Assembly (NCBI GenBank): GCA_903875445.1
Contig: CAIQWD010000064.1
Coordinates: 113,044 to 177,043 of the forward strand
Reading direction: 5' to 3'
DNA: 64,000 nt
Source: an uncultured delta proteobacterium
GTDB lineage: Bacteria > Desulfobacterota > Desulfobulbia > Desulfobulbales > Desulfocapsaceae
Shown piece by piece: positions 29,785 through 38,626 of this stretch. Every line of letters starts with the position of its first letter. The stretch's first letter is position 1. The position numbers and the translations under genes were made by a program. The notes beneath the pieces were generated by a model, which was not told where the DNA came from, made no database searches, and saw nothing but the letters and a program-made list of their open reading frames with translations.

Positions 29785-30771
29785 TCAGATTGCCGGGCTG
29801 AACCCCAGTCCTTCTTTGTACACAGCCTCCGCCTGTTGCTTGAACTGTTTGAAAATGTCAGCAACAGAAAGGATTGTCTTCATTTTGTAGGTGTTTTCGC
29901 CGGAAAAAATAAGGCCGTCACGGGTGTTGCCGTCGTGCGCCATCATCAACCGTTCGTTGATGCAGTAATGGTGGTCGCACTTTTTCAGGCACACTTGACG
30001 GCACTTTTTGGTGCTGACATCCTCACCGGCATTAACCGCCTTGACAAAGGGGTTGTTGATGGCTCGACCCGGCATGCCTACCGGAGAAGAAGTGAGGACA
30101 ATGTCCTCCTTCTTGGCATTCAGATAGGCCTGTTTATATTCGGTTGAGATGTCGCATTCCTTGCTGAGCACGAAGCGGGAGGCGATTTGGATGCCATCTG
30201 CCCCGTATTGATCCATCATTTCCGCCATTTCATAGCCGTTGGTGAGACCACCGGCGGCTATCAGCGGCACCTTTTTAATAACTTCTCGAATAGGCGGGAA
30301 AATTTCGCGCAGAGGCCGGTCGGTACCAAGATGGCCACCGGCTTCTTTCGCCTCGACGATGATCGCTGCGGCACCGAGCTTCTCGGCGAGCTTGGCAAGA
30401 GTCGGGGAACTGACGATCATGACTATCGGGGTATTACTTTCCCGGCCGATTTTAAAAATATCTCGGGAAAAACCGGCGCCGGTGATGATCATGTCGATAC
30501 CGGCATCGATTGAGCTTACTACCAGCTGATAAAAATCCTTCATCGCATACATGATATTAACCGCGACGACACCCTTGGTGGCAGCCTTTGCCTTCCTGAT
30601 GTCGGCACTGAGTTCCTCGGGCGGCAGGCCCGAGCCGCCGATAACCCCGATTCCGCCGCAATCGGCAACGGGAACGGCAAGGGCGGAAGTCGATACGCGG
30701 ATAGACATACCACCCTGAATCAATGGGAATGAGGCAGTAAACGGGCCGATTTTCAATGAAGGTAACTTCAT
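29785..30771 (-). CDS. Nitronate monooxygenase / 2-nitropropane dioxygenase-like FMN protein
   Basis: A 328-aa TIM-barrel flavoprotein. Family features include FPLIQGGMSIRVS near the N-terminus, GGIGVIGGSG, the phosphate-binding AAIIVEAKEAGGHLG and PLIAAGGLTNGYEMAEMM, and GADGIQIASRFVLSKEC. Near residues 255-275 it has an extra Cys-rich insertion (CRQVCLKKCDHHYC) with four Cys and two His, which may bind a metal or cluster. Enoyl-ACP reductase FabK shares this fold, so nitronate oxidation is a family label and not proven. It is co-oriented and nearly contiguous with the PcnB-like gene. Confidence 0.85.
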   Translation of the reverse strand: MKLPSLKIGPFTASFPLIQGGMSIRVSTSALAVPVADCGGIGVIGGSGLPPEELSADIRKAKAATKGVVAVNIMYAMKDFYQLVVSSIDAGIDMIITGAGFSRDIFKIGRESNTPIVMIVSSPTLAKLAEKLGAAAIIVEAKEAGGHLGTDRPLREIFPPIREVIKKVPLIAAGGLTNGYEMAEMMDQYGADGIQIASRFVLSKECDISTEYKQAYLNAKKEDIVLTSSPVGMPGRAINNPFVKAVNAGEDVSTKKCRQVCLKKCDHHYCINERLMMAHDGNTRDGLIFSGENTYKMKTILSVADIFKQFKQQAEAVYKEGLGFSPAI

Positions 30772-30955
30772 GCGGGAAGAACTCCTTATATAAGTGCATT
30801 AACGGTGAGAAACCAGATAATGCATCGATTGCCGGTATTTGTCAAGAACAGTGTGAAGGACTTTGCGGTTTACCAAATGTCCGGTCATAGCTGAAAAAAC
30901 GGCAGTATTCTCATGAAAATCGCTACGTGAAGAGAGCGTGGTGCCAGGGCGTGCC

Positions 30956-30984
30956 TTGACAAAATGGCAGCATTGCGGTTAAAT
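30956..30984 (+). promoter_or_regulatory. Sigma-70 promoter upstream of hisS
   Basis: TTGACA (30956-30961), a 17-nt spacer, then TTAAAT (30979-30984). The -35 is a perfect match and the spacing optimal. It lies 82 nt before the hisS start, with no other gene between. Confidence 0.7.
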
Positions 30985-31065
30985 TCATATCTTTTTGCTT
31001 TTGTAGTCAAGGGCTTTAGATAAGTAGTCTAGTGACCATTTTTTCTTTTATCGTTGGAGACTGTT

Positions 31066-32331
31066 GTGAAAATACAGGCCCTGAAAGGGTTTAAGGATAT
31101 TGTGCCGGGGGAGGTTGAACTCTGGCAATATCTTGAAAAGGTGGCTCGGGATATTTTTGAACGTTTCAATTTCTCGGAAATTCGGCTGCCTATTCTCGAA
31201 GAAACCGAACTCTTCGCCAGATCCATCGGCGAGGCCACCGACATTGTCGAAAAGGAGATGTATACCTTCACCGACAAGAAAATCACCATGCGTCCGGAGG
31301 CGACCGCTTCGCTCTTGCGCGCCTATATAGAACACGGCATGTATGTGCAGAAACCGGTGCAGCGGCTTTTCACCATCGGGCCGATGTTCCGGCACGAGCG
31401 TCCCCAGAAAGGGCGGCTCAGACAATTTCATCAGATGGATGTCGAAGTGTTAGGCTCGGAGAATCCGCGGGTCGATGCCGAACTCATGGCGATGGGCGCG
31501 ATGCTTCTCGGCGAATTGGGGATATCGGTCAGCCTCGAAGTGAATTCCCTGGGGTGTCCGGAATGCCGGCCCGGTTATCGGGCACAACTCATTTCCTATA
31601 TTAACGATCGTCTTGACACCCTATGTAGTGACTGCAAGCGCAGGAGCGCCACCAATCCCCTGCGGGTACTGGACTGCAAGGTACCCACCTGCCGGGAACA
31701 GATGCAGGATGCCCCGGCCCTACAAGACCATTTGTGCTCTGCCTGTGCCGACCATTTCACCAAAGTCCAGGCCGGGCTCAAGCAGTTGAGTGTTCAATAT
31801 AGTCTCAACAAGTTCATGGTCCGCGGCCTCGATTATTACTGCCGCACCACCTTTGAATTCATTACCTCGGATCTTGGGGCGCAGGCGGCAGTCGGTGCCG
31901 GTGGTCGCTATGACGGGCTTATCGAAACTCTTGGCGGGCCGAAAAATAGTCCCGGCATCGGTTTTGCCATGGGTATGGAACGACTGGTGCTCCTCCTGCA
32001 GCAGCAGGAAAAAGGTTTTCCGGCAACTGAAGAGGTGGATCTGTTCGTGGCCGGAATCGGCGAGAGCGGCAGTCATGCCGGTTTTGCCCTGGCCCATGCC
32101 CTGCGCGCGGAAAAATTCAAGATCGCCATGGATCATGAAGGGCGGAGTTTGAAAGGTCAGATGAAACAGGCGAACAAGGCCTGCGCGCAGTTTGTTTTGA
32201 TAATCGGCGATGCCGAGCTTGCCTCGGGTAAGGGGGTGCTGCGTAATATGGCGACCGAGCAGCAGCAGGAGGTCCTGCTGGTTGCGGCGGATATTGCCAT
32301 GCATCTCCCCAAAAAAGATCAGCGATATTAA
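31066..32331 (+). CDS. hisS: Histidyl-tRNA synthetase
   Basis: A 421-aa class IIa synthetase charging tRNA-His. Visible are ALKGFKDIVPGE at the N-terminus, motif 1 around EIRLPILEETELF, motif 2 with FRHERPQKGRLRQFHQMDVEVLG, the His-A signature LDYYCRTTFEF, and motif 3 in GIGFAMGMERLVLLL. A C-terminal anticodon-binding domain follows. GTG 31066 is the better start: GGAG lies 7 nt upstream and the product begins as in other HisRS. The in-frame TTG 31054 would place the Shine-Dalgarno inside the gene. Confidence 0.97.
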   Translation: MKIQALKGFKDIVPGEVELWQYLEKVARDIFERFNFSEIRLPILEETELFARSIGEATDIVEKEMYTFTDKKITMRPEATASLLRAYIEHGMYVQKPVQRLFTIGPMFRHERPQKGRLRQFHQMDVEVLGSENPRVDAELMAMGAMLLGELGISVSLEVNSLGCPECRPGYRAQLISYINDRLDTLCSDCKRRSATNPLRVLDCKVPTCREQMQDAPALQDHLCSACADHFTKVQAGLKQLSVQYSLNKFMVRGLDYYCRTTFEFITSDLGAQAAVGAGGRYDGLIETLGGPKNSPGIGFAMGMERLVLLLQQQEKGFPATEEVDLFVAGIGESGSHAGFALAHALRAEKFKIAMDHEGRSLKGQMKQANKACAQFVLIIGDAELASGKGVLRNMATEQQQEVLLVAADIAMHLPKKDQRY

Positions 32332-32419
32332 TTTTTTCTTTCACTGCCTAGGAGGGCTGCTTGGTCAGTTTTTTGCCTAGACAACACTATTAACGAAAAA
32401 TTTAACATATTGAGCACTT

Positions 32420-34204
32420 ATGGAATCGATGGGAAGTCTGAGCCGGACGCATTTTTGTAATGATCTCGGCATCAAGAATGTTGGTGAGCAGGTGACGCTG
32501 ATGGGTTGGGTTCTCCGTCGCCGTGACCATGGCGGGGTAATTTTCATCGATCTTCGCGATCGCCGGGGGATCACCCAGGTGGTCTTTAACCCGGAGATCA
32601 ATCCCGAGGTCCATGCCAAGGGGCACCAGATCCGCAGCGAATGGGTGCTGGCGATCCAGGGTCGGGTCGAAGCGAGACCCGGCGACATGGCCAACCCGAA
32701 GCTTGCGACCGGGGCGATAGAGGTTCTTGTCTCCGAGCTGCGCCTCCTCAACAGCAGCGAGACGCCGCCCTTTCCCCTCGATGAGGACGTGGAGGTATCG
32801 GACAATCTGCGCCTGCAGTACCGCTATCTCGATCTCAGGCGGCCGGAGATGGCCGCCAATCTGGTCATGCGCCACAAGGCGGTTATGAGTGTTCGCAATT
32901 ATCTGAACGATAACGGTTTCCTCGATATCGAAACCCCGATGCTCACCCGCTCTACCCCCGAGGGAGCCCGCGACTATCTGGTGCCCAGCCGGGTCAATGC
33001 CGGCAAATTCTACGCCCTGCCGCAGTCGCCGCAGCTGTTCAAACAGTTGCTGATGATTGCCGGCATGGATCGCTACTACCAGATCGTCAAATGTTTTCGC
33101 GACGAGGATCTGCGAGCCGATCGCCAACCGGAGTTCACCCAGATAGATATGGAGCTCAGTTTTGTTGACGAAGAGCAGATCATGGCGATCAACGAAGGGA
33201 TGATTGCGGTCCTGTTCAAGGAGACCCTCGGCCTTGACCTCGCCCCGCCATTTCCCCGTCTCACCTTTGCCGAGGCGATGGACCGTTTCGGCACCGACCG
33301 GCCGGATGTTCGGTTCGGCATGGAACTGGTTGATCTTACCGCCATCGCCGCTACCTGCGGCTTCAAGGTGTTCAGGGATATCGCCGACAAGGGCGGCACG
33401 GTGCGAGCGATCAACGCCAAGGGCTGCGCCGAGTTTTCCCGTAAGGAGCTTGACGTACTCACCGAATATGTCGCCCAGTTCGGCGCCAAGGGCCTTGCCT
33501 GGGTCAAGGTCAAGGAAGGCGGCGAATGGCAGTCGCCGATCGGCAAATTCTTCACTGAGGAAGAACGGGCGGCAATTGCCAAAGCCACCGATGCAGGAGA
33601 AGGGGATCTCTTGTTTTTTGGTGCCGACGTCAAAAAGGTGGTTCTCCAGGTACTTTCCGAGCTGCGGGTAGAACTCGCCAGGCGGTTGGATCTCCTGAAA
33701 AAGGACGACTTTCGCTTCACCTGGGTCACCGATTTCCCCCTCATGGAATATGACGAAAAGGACAAACGCTATCAGGCCCTGCACCATCCCTTTACCGCGC
33801 CGAAGGATGAGGACATCGCCAAGCTGGACAGCGAGCCTGCCGCTGTTCTGAGCCGCGCCTACGATCTGGTGCTGAATGGTACCGAGATCGGCGGCGGCTC
33901 TATCCGTATCCATCAGAAGCAGCTGCAGTCGAAGGTCCTTGCGGTTCTCGGTATCGGTGCCGAAGAGGCGACCGAGAAGTTCGGCTTTCTCCTCCGCGCT
34001 CTGGAACTCGGTGCCCCGCCGCACGGCGGCTTGGCATTCGGCCTTGACCGGCTGCTGATGATCATTACTGGCAGCGATTCCATCCGCAATGTCATCGCCT
34101 TCCCGAAGACCCAAAAGGCCACCTGCCCGCTCACCGATGCCCCGGCAACGGTTGCCCGAAAACAGCTGACCGAGCTGCATATCCGCCCCGACTGGAAAGA
34201 GTAA
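32420..34204 (+). CDS. aspS: Aspartyl-tRNA synthetase
   Basis: A 594-aa bacterial-type AspRS. Order: N-terminal OB-fold anticodon domain (VTLMGWVLRRRDHGGVIFIDLRDR), catalytic core motif 1, motif 2 (CFRDEDLRADRQPEFTQID), the GAD insertion domain (roughly residues 290-410), and motif 3 (GLAFGLDRLLMIITG). It starts at ATG 32420; ATG 32429 is an alternative and the ribosome-binding site is weak for both. It is 88 nt downstream of hisS in the same direction, a pairing common in bacteria, and is probably co-transcribed. Confidence 0.97.
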   Translation: MESMGSLSRTHFCNDLGIKNVGEQVTLMGWVLRRRDHGGVIFIDLRDRRGITQVVFNPEINPEVHAKGHQIRSEWVLAIQGRVEARPGDMANPKLATGAIEVLVSELRLLNSSETPPFPLDEDVEVSDNLRLQYRYLDLRRPEMAANLVMRHKAVMSVRNYLNDNGFLDIETPMLTRSTPEGARDYLVPSRVNAGKFYALPQSPQLFKQLLMIAGMDRYYQIVKCFRDEDLRADRQPEFTQIDMELSFVDEEQIMAINEGMIAVLFKETLGLDLAPPFPRLTFAEAMDRFGTDRPDVRFGMELVDLTAIAATCGFKVFRDIADKGGTVRAINAKGCAEFSRKELDVLTEYVAQFGAKGLAWVKVKEGGEWQSPIGKFFTEEERAAIAKATDAGEGDLLFFGADVKKVVLQVLSELRVELARRLDLLKKDDFRFTWVTDFPLMEYDEKDKRYQALHHPFTAPKDEDIAKLDSEPAAVLSRAYDLVLNGTEIGGGSIRIHQKQLQSKVLAVLGIGAEEATEKFGFLLRALELGAPPHGGLAFGLDRLLMIITGSDSIRNVIAFPKTQKATCPLTDAPATVARKQLTELHIRPDWKE

Positions 34205-34218
34205 CCTCCTCTCCGCCT

Positions 34219-34250
34219 TGTCCTGAAAAACTCCCCGGTTTTTCAGGACA
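34219..34250. terminator. Terminator-like perfect hairpin between aspS and the AI-2E gene
   Basis: A 13-bp perfect stem (34219-34231 with 34238-34250) with a 6-nt loop TCCCCG lies 14 nt after the aspS stop, between convergent genes. No T tract follows on the plus strand. The A/T-rich inner stem gives limited support for termination. Confidence 0.55.
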
Positions 34251-34290
34251 GGTTACGACCCTCGCAGTTGCTTAAGGAAGAAAGGCAGTA

Positions 34291-35385
34291 TCATCCCTGG
34301 TTATCGCCCGGAGTTTTTTTCAAGACGACCTCGACATGGGGGAGATACTTTTTAAAAGCCTCACCGTAGATCTCCCAGATGGTGATGAACAGCGCAGCGA
34401 CAATCGGGCCGAGAATAATGCCCAGCAGGCCGAACATCGATATGCCGCCAAGGGTGCCAAAGAGGATGAAAAGATCGTGCATCTCCGTGTCCTTGCCGAC
34501 CAGGCGCGGGCGCAGGACATTATCCAGGTTGCCGGCCACGGCGCCGCAAAGAACGGCAAGAATCGCCACCCCGGTAAAATGTCCGGTGAGGGCGAGGATG
34601 ATGAGCGCCGGCAGCCAAATGATCGCCGTGCCGACGGCGGGGATGATCGACATGACCGCCATGATCGAACCCCAGAAAACCGGGCCGTGTATTCCGGCCA
34701 GGGCAAAGGCGATGCCGCAGATCGCCCCCTGCAAAACCCCGATGATCAGCGTTCCCTTTATCGTCGCCCTGGCGACCGAGGTAAAGCGTTTTAATAATTT
34801 TTGTTCATTGTGGTCGTCCATAGGGAGAAAATAGAGAATCTTTTTTAAGAGAACGTCACCTACGGAGAGAAAATAGAACATTACATAGAGCATGATAATG
34901 GACGAGAAGATGGCGTCGATGGTCAGCTTGGTAAAAGAAGAGAGCGAATCGATGAGAAAGGTGGAGAGGGTACCGACCATCTCACCCGCTTTTTGAATGA
35001 TGATGTCCCGATAGGGGAGGATTTCCTGGTAGTGGGGCACCTTTTCCAACAGGGCCGACAGGGTCGACGGCTCTTTGATGAAACCCTGGACCCAGGGGGT
35101 GACCGACTGGCCGACGCTGATTGCCTGGGAGACCACCAGGGTGATGAGCACCGCCAGCGGGGTGAGGACCAGAAGGACGATTCCGACAACCATCAGCATC
35201 GAGGCGAGGGTCTCCCGGCCGCGCAGTTTTGCCGTGAGACGATGGTGCAGGGGGCTTACCAATGCCGAGAATAACCCGGCCATGAAGATGGCCATCAAAA
35301 ACTGATGGATCATGGTGAGAAAGAGGGCGGAAATGACAGCCACCAGGCAGAGCAGGGTGGTTTTGCTGATGAGATCGGTATTCAT
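34291..35385 (-). CDS. AI-2E family transporter (PerM/YdiK type membrane protein)
   Basis: A 364-aa polytopic membrane protein. Hydrophobic helices occur near residues 8-45, 60-85, 150-185 and in a cluster from about 215 to 345. The family-typical C-terminal half contains GVLQGAICGIAFALAGI, MSIIPAVGTAIIWLPALIILALTG and LGGISMFGLLGIILGPIVAALF. Members are reported to export AI-2 or act as Na+/H+ antiporters; substrate is unknown here. It follows lutC after 23 nt on the same strand, so it may be the distal gene of the lactate-utilisation operon. Confidence 0.88.
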   Translation of the reverse strand: MNTDLISKTTLLCLVAVISALFLTMIHQFLMAIFMAGLFSALVSPLHHRLTAKLRGRETLASMLMVVGIVLLVLTPLAVLITLVVSQAISVGQSVTPWVQGFIKEPSTLSALLEKVPHYQEILPYRDIIIQKAGEMVGTLSTFLIDSLSSFTKLTIDAIFSSIIMLYVMFYFLSVGDVLLKKILYFLPMDDHNEQKLLKRFTSVARATIKGTLIIGVLQGAICGIAFALAGIHGPVFWGSIMAVMSIIPAVGTAIIWLPALIILALTGHFTGVAILAVLCGAVAGNLDNVLRPRLVGKDTEMHDLFILFGTLGGISMFGLLGIILGPIVAALFITIWEIYGEAFKKYLPHVEVVLKKTPGDNQG

Positions 35386-35408
35386 GGGTTCATCGCTTGT
35401 GCGTTAAG

Positions 35409-36194
35409 CTATTCTTCTTTAAGGGGCACCAACGGAATGGGGGCTTCGTTCGGCGTTTCGGCAACCACCGAGAGGCAGAAAAGAAGCAAATGCACTTCCC
35501 GGGGACCGTGCGCACCATGCACCATTTGCGCTTCAATATCGGCGGTCTTGGACGGGCCGGTGATAAAAACATAACTATCCAACCGCGCCCTTTCCCTGAG
35601 CAAGGCGTAGGCCTCACGCAGATCGGCAACCAGATTTTCCTTTTTAAGAAAGGCAATATGGATCGAAGGTACGAGGGAAGTTGAGCGCGGGCAGCCCGTT
35701 GCGGTGAACTGGACGAGGGTGGCCGAATCGGCAACCCCGATGTCCGGGGCGGTTATGCCGATAAAGGAGGCAATGGTCTTTTCCCGTAGCTGCCGGTCGG
35801 GACTAAAGGTGGTGTGTACTGTAACGCCCTCTCCCTCCCGGTCGAAACGCTTCCACAGCTGCAAGGCGGCGAGATCCGGATGGTCATGGTGAATGATATG
35901 CTTGGTCGGGGTGAATTCCGGACTTTTGGTCCTGACCAGATGGATGATTACCGCTGCCGCTTCCTCATAGGTCCGGACGATATGGGTCGTTATGCTTAAA
36001 GCCCGGGCATTAGTCTTTAGCAGCTCGACAAGTTCGTCCTGCTGCTCCGCCGTCCGGTTTTTGATGCCCTGCAAAATCAAAGTGGTGTCGGTTTTGGCAA
36101 ACAGGGCCGGAAAGAGCCTCTTCGGTCTTTCTTCATCGGGCGAAAGGCCGAGGCTTTGGCGGATGTTTCTCAGGAATGCGTTCTGGCTGTCCAT
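35409..36194 (-). CDS. lutC: Lactate utilisation protein C (LUD domain)
   Basis: A 261-aa LUD-domain protein, the third component of the LutABC L-lactate dehydrogenase complex. After an N-terminal region (DSQNAFLRNIRQSLGLSP) the Rossmann-like core has ASFIGITAPDIGVADSATLVQFTA and ends with YVFITGPSKTADIEAQMVHGAHGPREVHLLL, the LUD signature that resembles nucleotide-binding loops. Its ATG overlaps the lutB stop, giving A-B-C translational coupling. It is cytoplasmic. Confidence 0.93.
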   Translation of the reverse strand: MDSQNAFLRNIRQSLGLSPDEERPKRLFPALFAKTDTTLILQGIKNRTAEQQDELVELLKTNARALSITTHIVRTYEEAAAVIIHLVRTKSPEFTPTKHIIHHDHPDLAALQLWKRFDREGEGVTVHTTFSPDRQLREKTIASFIGITAPDIGVADSATLVQFTATGCPRSTSLVPSIHIAFLKKENLVADLREAYALLRERARLDSYVFITGPSKTADIEAQMVHGAHGPREVHLLLFCLSVVAETPNEAPIPLVPLKEE

Positions 36195-37666
36195 CAGCTC
36201 CCCCCCTTCTTCTGTGCTTTGCTTGCCGATGGCCGGCCAACAGCGTATTTTCTTTTCCAGAGGTCGGTGAAGGTCCGTCCGGCAAGGGGCGGCAGATCGC
36301 GGTCGGCGGTCCAGCCGTCGGCGAGTCCTGCCATCTTACTGATCATCTTGTTTTTCTTGACGAAGGGGCGTTGCAAGAGCCAGCCCAGGCGGAGCGATAA
36401 TCGATACAAAAACGAATTGCTGACCAGCAACTTCCAGAGACTATAAACATAGGCCTCGATCGGATTGTGCTGTCTGGTATTCCACCGGTCGCTGCCGTAG
36501 GCCAGTTTATGGCGCAGAGCGGCAAGCATCCGCGGCAGATCGATTTCCACCGTGCAGATATCCTTGCAGGCGCCGCAGAGGGTCTCCCCCTTGCAGAGAT
36601 CGGCGTGTTTATTGATGCCGTCGAGGAGCGGCGTTACCACCGCGCCGATCGGCCCGCAATACGGGGAATTGTAGGCATGCCCGCCGATCTTGCCGTACAC
36701 TGGGCAGATATTCAGGCAGGCGCCGCAGCGGATGCAGGCGAGCACCTCGCGGAACTCGGGATCGGCGAGGATTTTGCTCCGGCCGTTATCGATGATCACC
36801 AGGTGGAATTCCTTCGGTCCGTCGGGGTCGTCGGCGTTCGCCGGACCGCCCAGGAAACTGACGTAGGTCGAGAGTTTCTGCAGGGCGGCGCCGCGGGTGA
36901 GGAGATGCAAAGCTTCCCGGTGCTCGTCGAGGGTGGCGACCACGCGCTCCATGCCCATCAGGGCGACCAGGACCGGCGGCATGGTTGTCGCCATGCGGAT
37001 ATTGCCCTCATTGGAAACCAGGCTGATCTGGCCGGTCTCGGCGCAGGCCAGGTTGCAGCCGGTAAGGCCCATCTCGGCGCCGAGCATCTTTTCGCGTAGC
37101 GCACTCCTCGCCGCCATGGTGAGGGTGGGAGGATCGTTGCTGTAGTCGATGCCCAGTTTTTCGGCGAACAACTCGCCGATCTGGTTGCGATCGAGATGGA
37201 TACAGGGGGCAATGATATGCGACGGCTTGTCGCCCGCCAGCTGAATGATATATTCTCCCAGGTCGGTCTCGACCACTTCGATGCTCGCGCCTTCAAGGGC
37301 CGGATCGATGTTGATTTCCGCCGAGGTCATCGATTTGCCCTTGACCACCCGCTTGACTTTGTTTTTTTTGGCGACAGCAAGGGTGTAGTCGATGGCCTCC
37401 TGGGCGGTTGCCGCAAAATGCACCTGCCCGCCCCGGGCCCGGACATTTTTCGCCAGCTCGGCGAGGATGATGTCCAGATGGGCAAAGGTGTTCATCCGCG
37501 AATCTTTCACCCGGTGGCGCATCTCACGATCGTCCATCGTGGCCCAGATTTCCATGGCACCCTTGCCGAAACGGTCCTGAAGGCCGTGCAGGCTCTTTTG
37601 CAGGCGTGGCGAAGCAATGCCGGCAGCGGCTGCGCTGCGGTATGTTGGTGGGTTTGTGTTGTTCAT
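36194..37666 (-). CDS. lutB: Lactate utilisation iron-sulfur protein LutB
   Basis: A 490-aa protein with an N-terminal LUD domain and a C-terminal ferredoxin region. The two [4Fe-4S] motifs are CIRCGACLNICPVYGKIGG (about residues 308-326) and CGACKDICTVEIDLP. Upstream the LUD part has KGKSMTSAEINIDPALE and TGCNLACAETGQISLVSNEGN. It transfers electrons from lactate oxidation with LutA and LutC. It overlaps lutA by 4 nt upstream and lutC by 1 nt downstream. Confidence 0.95.
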   Translation of the reverse strand: MNNTNPPTYRSAAAAGIASPRLQKSLHGLQDRFGKGAMEIWATMDDREMRHRVKDSRMNTFAHLDIILAELAKNVRARGGQVHFAATAQEAIDYTLAVAKKNKVKRVVKGKSMTSAEINIDPALEGASIEVVETDLGEYIIQLAGDKPSHIIAPCIHLDRNQIGELFAEKLGIDYSNDPPTLTMAARSALREKMLGAEMGLTGCNLACAETGQISLVSNEGNIRMATTMPPVLVALMGMERVVATLDEHREALHLLTRGAALQKLSTYVSFLGGPANADDPDGPKEFHLVIIDNGRSKILADPEFREVLACIRCGACLNICPVYGKIGGHAYNSPYCGPIGAVVTPLLDGINKHADLCKGETLCGACKDICTVEIDLPRMLAALRHKLAYGSDRWNTRQHNPIEAYVYSLWKLLVSNSFLYRLSLRLGWLLQRPFVKKNKMISKMAGLADGWTADRDLPPLAGRTFTDLWKRKYAVGRPSASKAQKKGGS

Positions 37667-38406
37667 TTGCTTTCTCCCTCCACTCCGGCCAGCACCTGGG
37701 CAAGATGCAACACCTTAACCTTTTCTCCGCGTCGCGACAGGCGTCCGCCGATATTCATCAGGCAGCTGATATCGCAGCCGACCACGGCGTCGGCCCCGGT
37801 GGCCAGGATATTGGTGATTTTTTCATCCACCATGGCGACACTGATTTCCGGATAATTGATGCTGAAGGTGCCGCCGAAGCCGCAGCAGGTATCGCTGTTT
37901 GCCATTTCGATCAGTTCCAGACCCCGGACGTTTTCAAGGAGCATGCGCGGTTGCCGGGCGATGCCGAGACCCCGGCTGAGATGGCAGGAATCGTGATAGG
38001 TAACGGTGCCGGGATATTCGGCCATGACATCGGTGACTCTCAGGACATCGACCAGGTATTCGGAAAATTCGAAGGTCCTGGCGCCGATCGCCCTGGCCCG
38101 CTCGGCCATAACCGGGTCGCCCGGAAAGAGTTCCGGGTAATGATGGCGAACCATATGGACGCAGGAGCCGGAGGGGCAGACAATGGTTTCCGCCTCTGCG
38201 AAGACCTCGATAAAATGCCTGGCCGCTGCCGCGGCCTCCCTCCGGTAGCCGCTGTTATAAGCGGGTTGCCCGCAGCAGGTCTGACCTTCCGGGTAGGCGA
38301 GGGGAACGGCGAGCCGGTCGAAGACCCTGACCATCGCCTCGCCCACTTCCGGGAACATGGAGTCAACCAGGCATTGAATAAAAAGAGAAACAGGTGCTCC
38401 AGTCAT
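37663..38406 (-). CDS. lutA: Lactate utilisation protein LutA (CCG-domain Fe-S oxidoreductase)
   Basis: A 247-aa protein with two CCG (cysteine-rich) domains as in GlpC/HdrB. The first is seen in EGQTCCGQPAYNSG with the preceding FIQCLVD, the second in SCHLSRG and DTCCGFGGTFS. LutA is the first gene of the operon and would bind Fe-S clusters in the complex oxidising L-lactate to pyruvate. The stop overlaps the lutB start. No lactate permease (lldP) is adjacent. Confidence 0.94.
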   Translation of the reverse strand: MTGAPVSLFIQCLVDSMFPEVGEAMVRVFDRLAVPLAYPEGQTCCGQPAYNSGYRREAAAAARHFIEVFAEAETIVCPSGSCVHMVRHHYPELFPGDPVMAERARAIGARTFEFSEYLVDVLRVTDVMAEYPGTVTYHDSCHLSRGLGIARQPRMLLENVRGLELIEMANSDTCCGFGGTFSINYPEISVAMVDEKITNILATGADAVVGCDISCLMNIGGRLSRRGEKVKVLHLAQVLAGVEGESK

Positions 38407-38626
38407 GATATTTCCTCGGAGTTACTGGTAAAAAACGTTAGCAAAAAAATCGTCGGCGGCTTACCGGGCCAGGCGGCATCTTCGAGTTTCAAGAATAAAA
38501 AGTAATGAAGGCCGGGAGAATCGCAATTTTCTTGAAGCAATTCTCATAATCCTCTAGAAAGGTCAATAGGATTGTACTGTGTTGTAACGATAAAAATATA
38601 CAAAATTAACCGACGAGAGGAAGAAA

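Noticed and set aside
32402..34180. 592-codon open frame on the minus strand
   Set aside because: It lies entirely antisense to aspS, has no recognisable domain and no ribosome-binding site. It arises from codon-position bias of the real gene.
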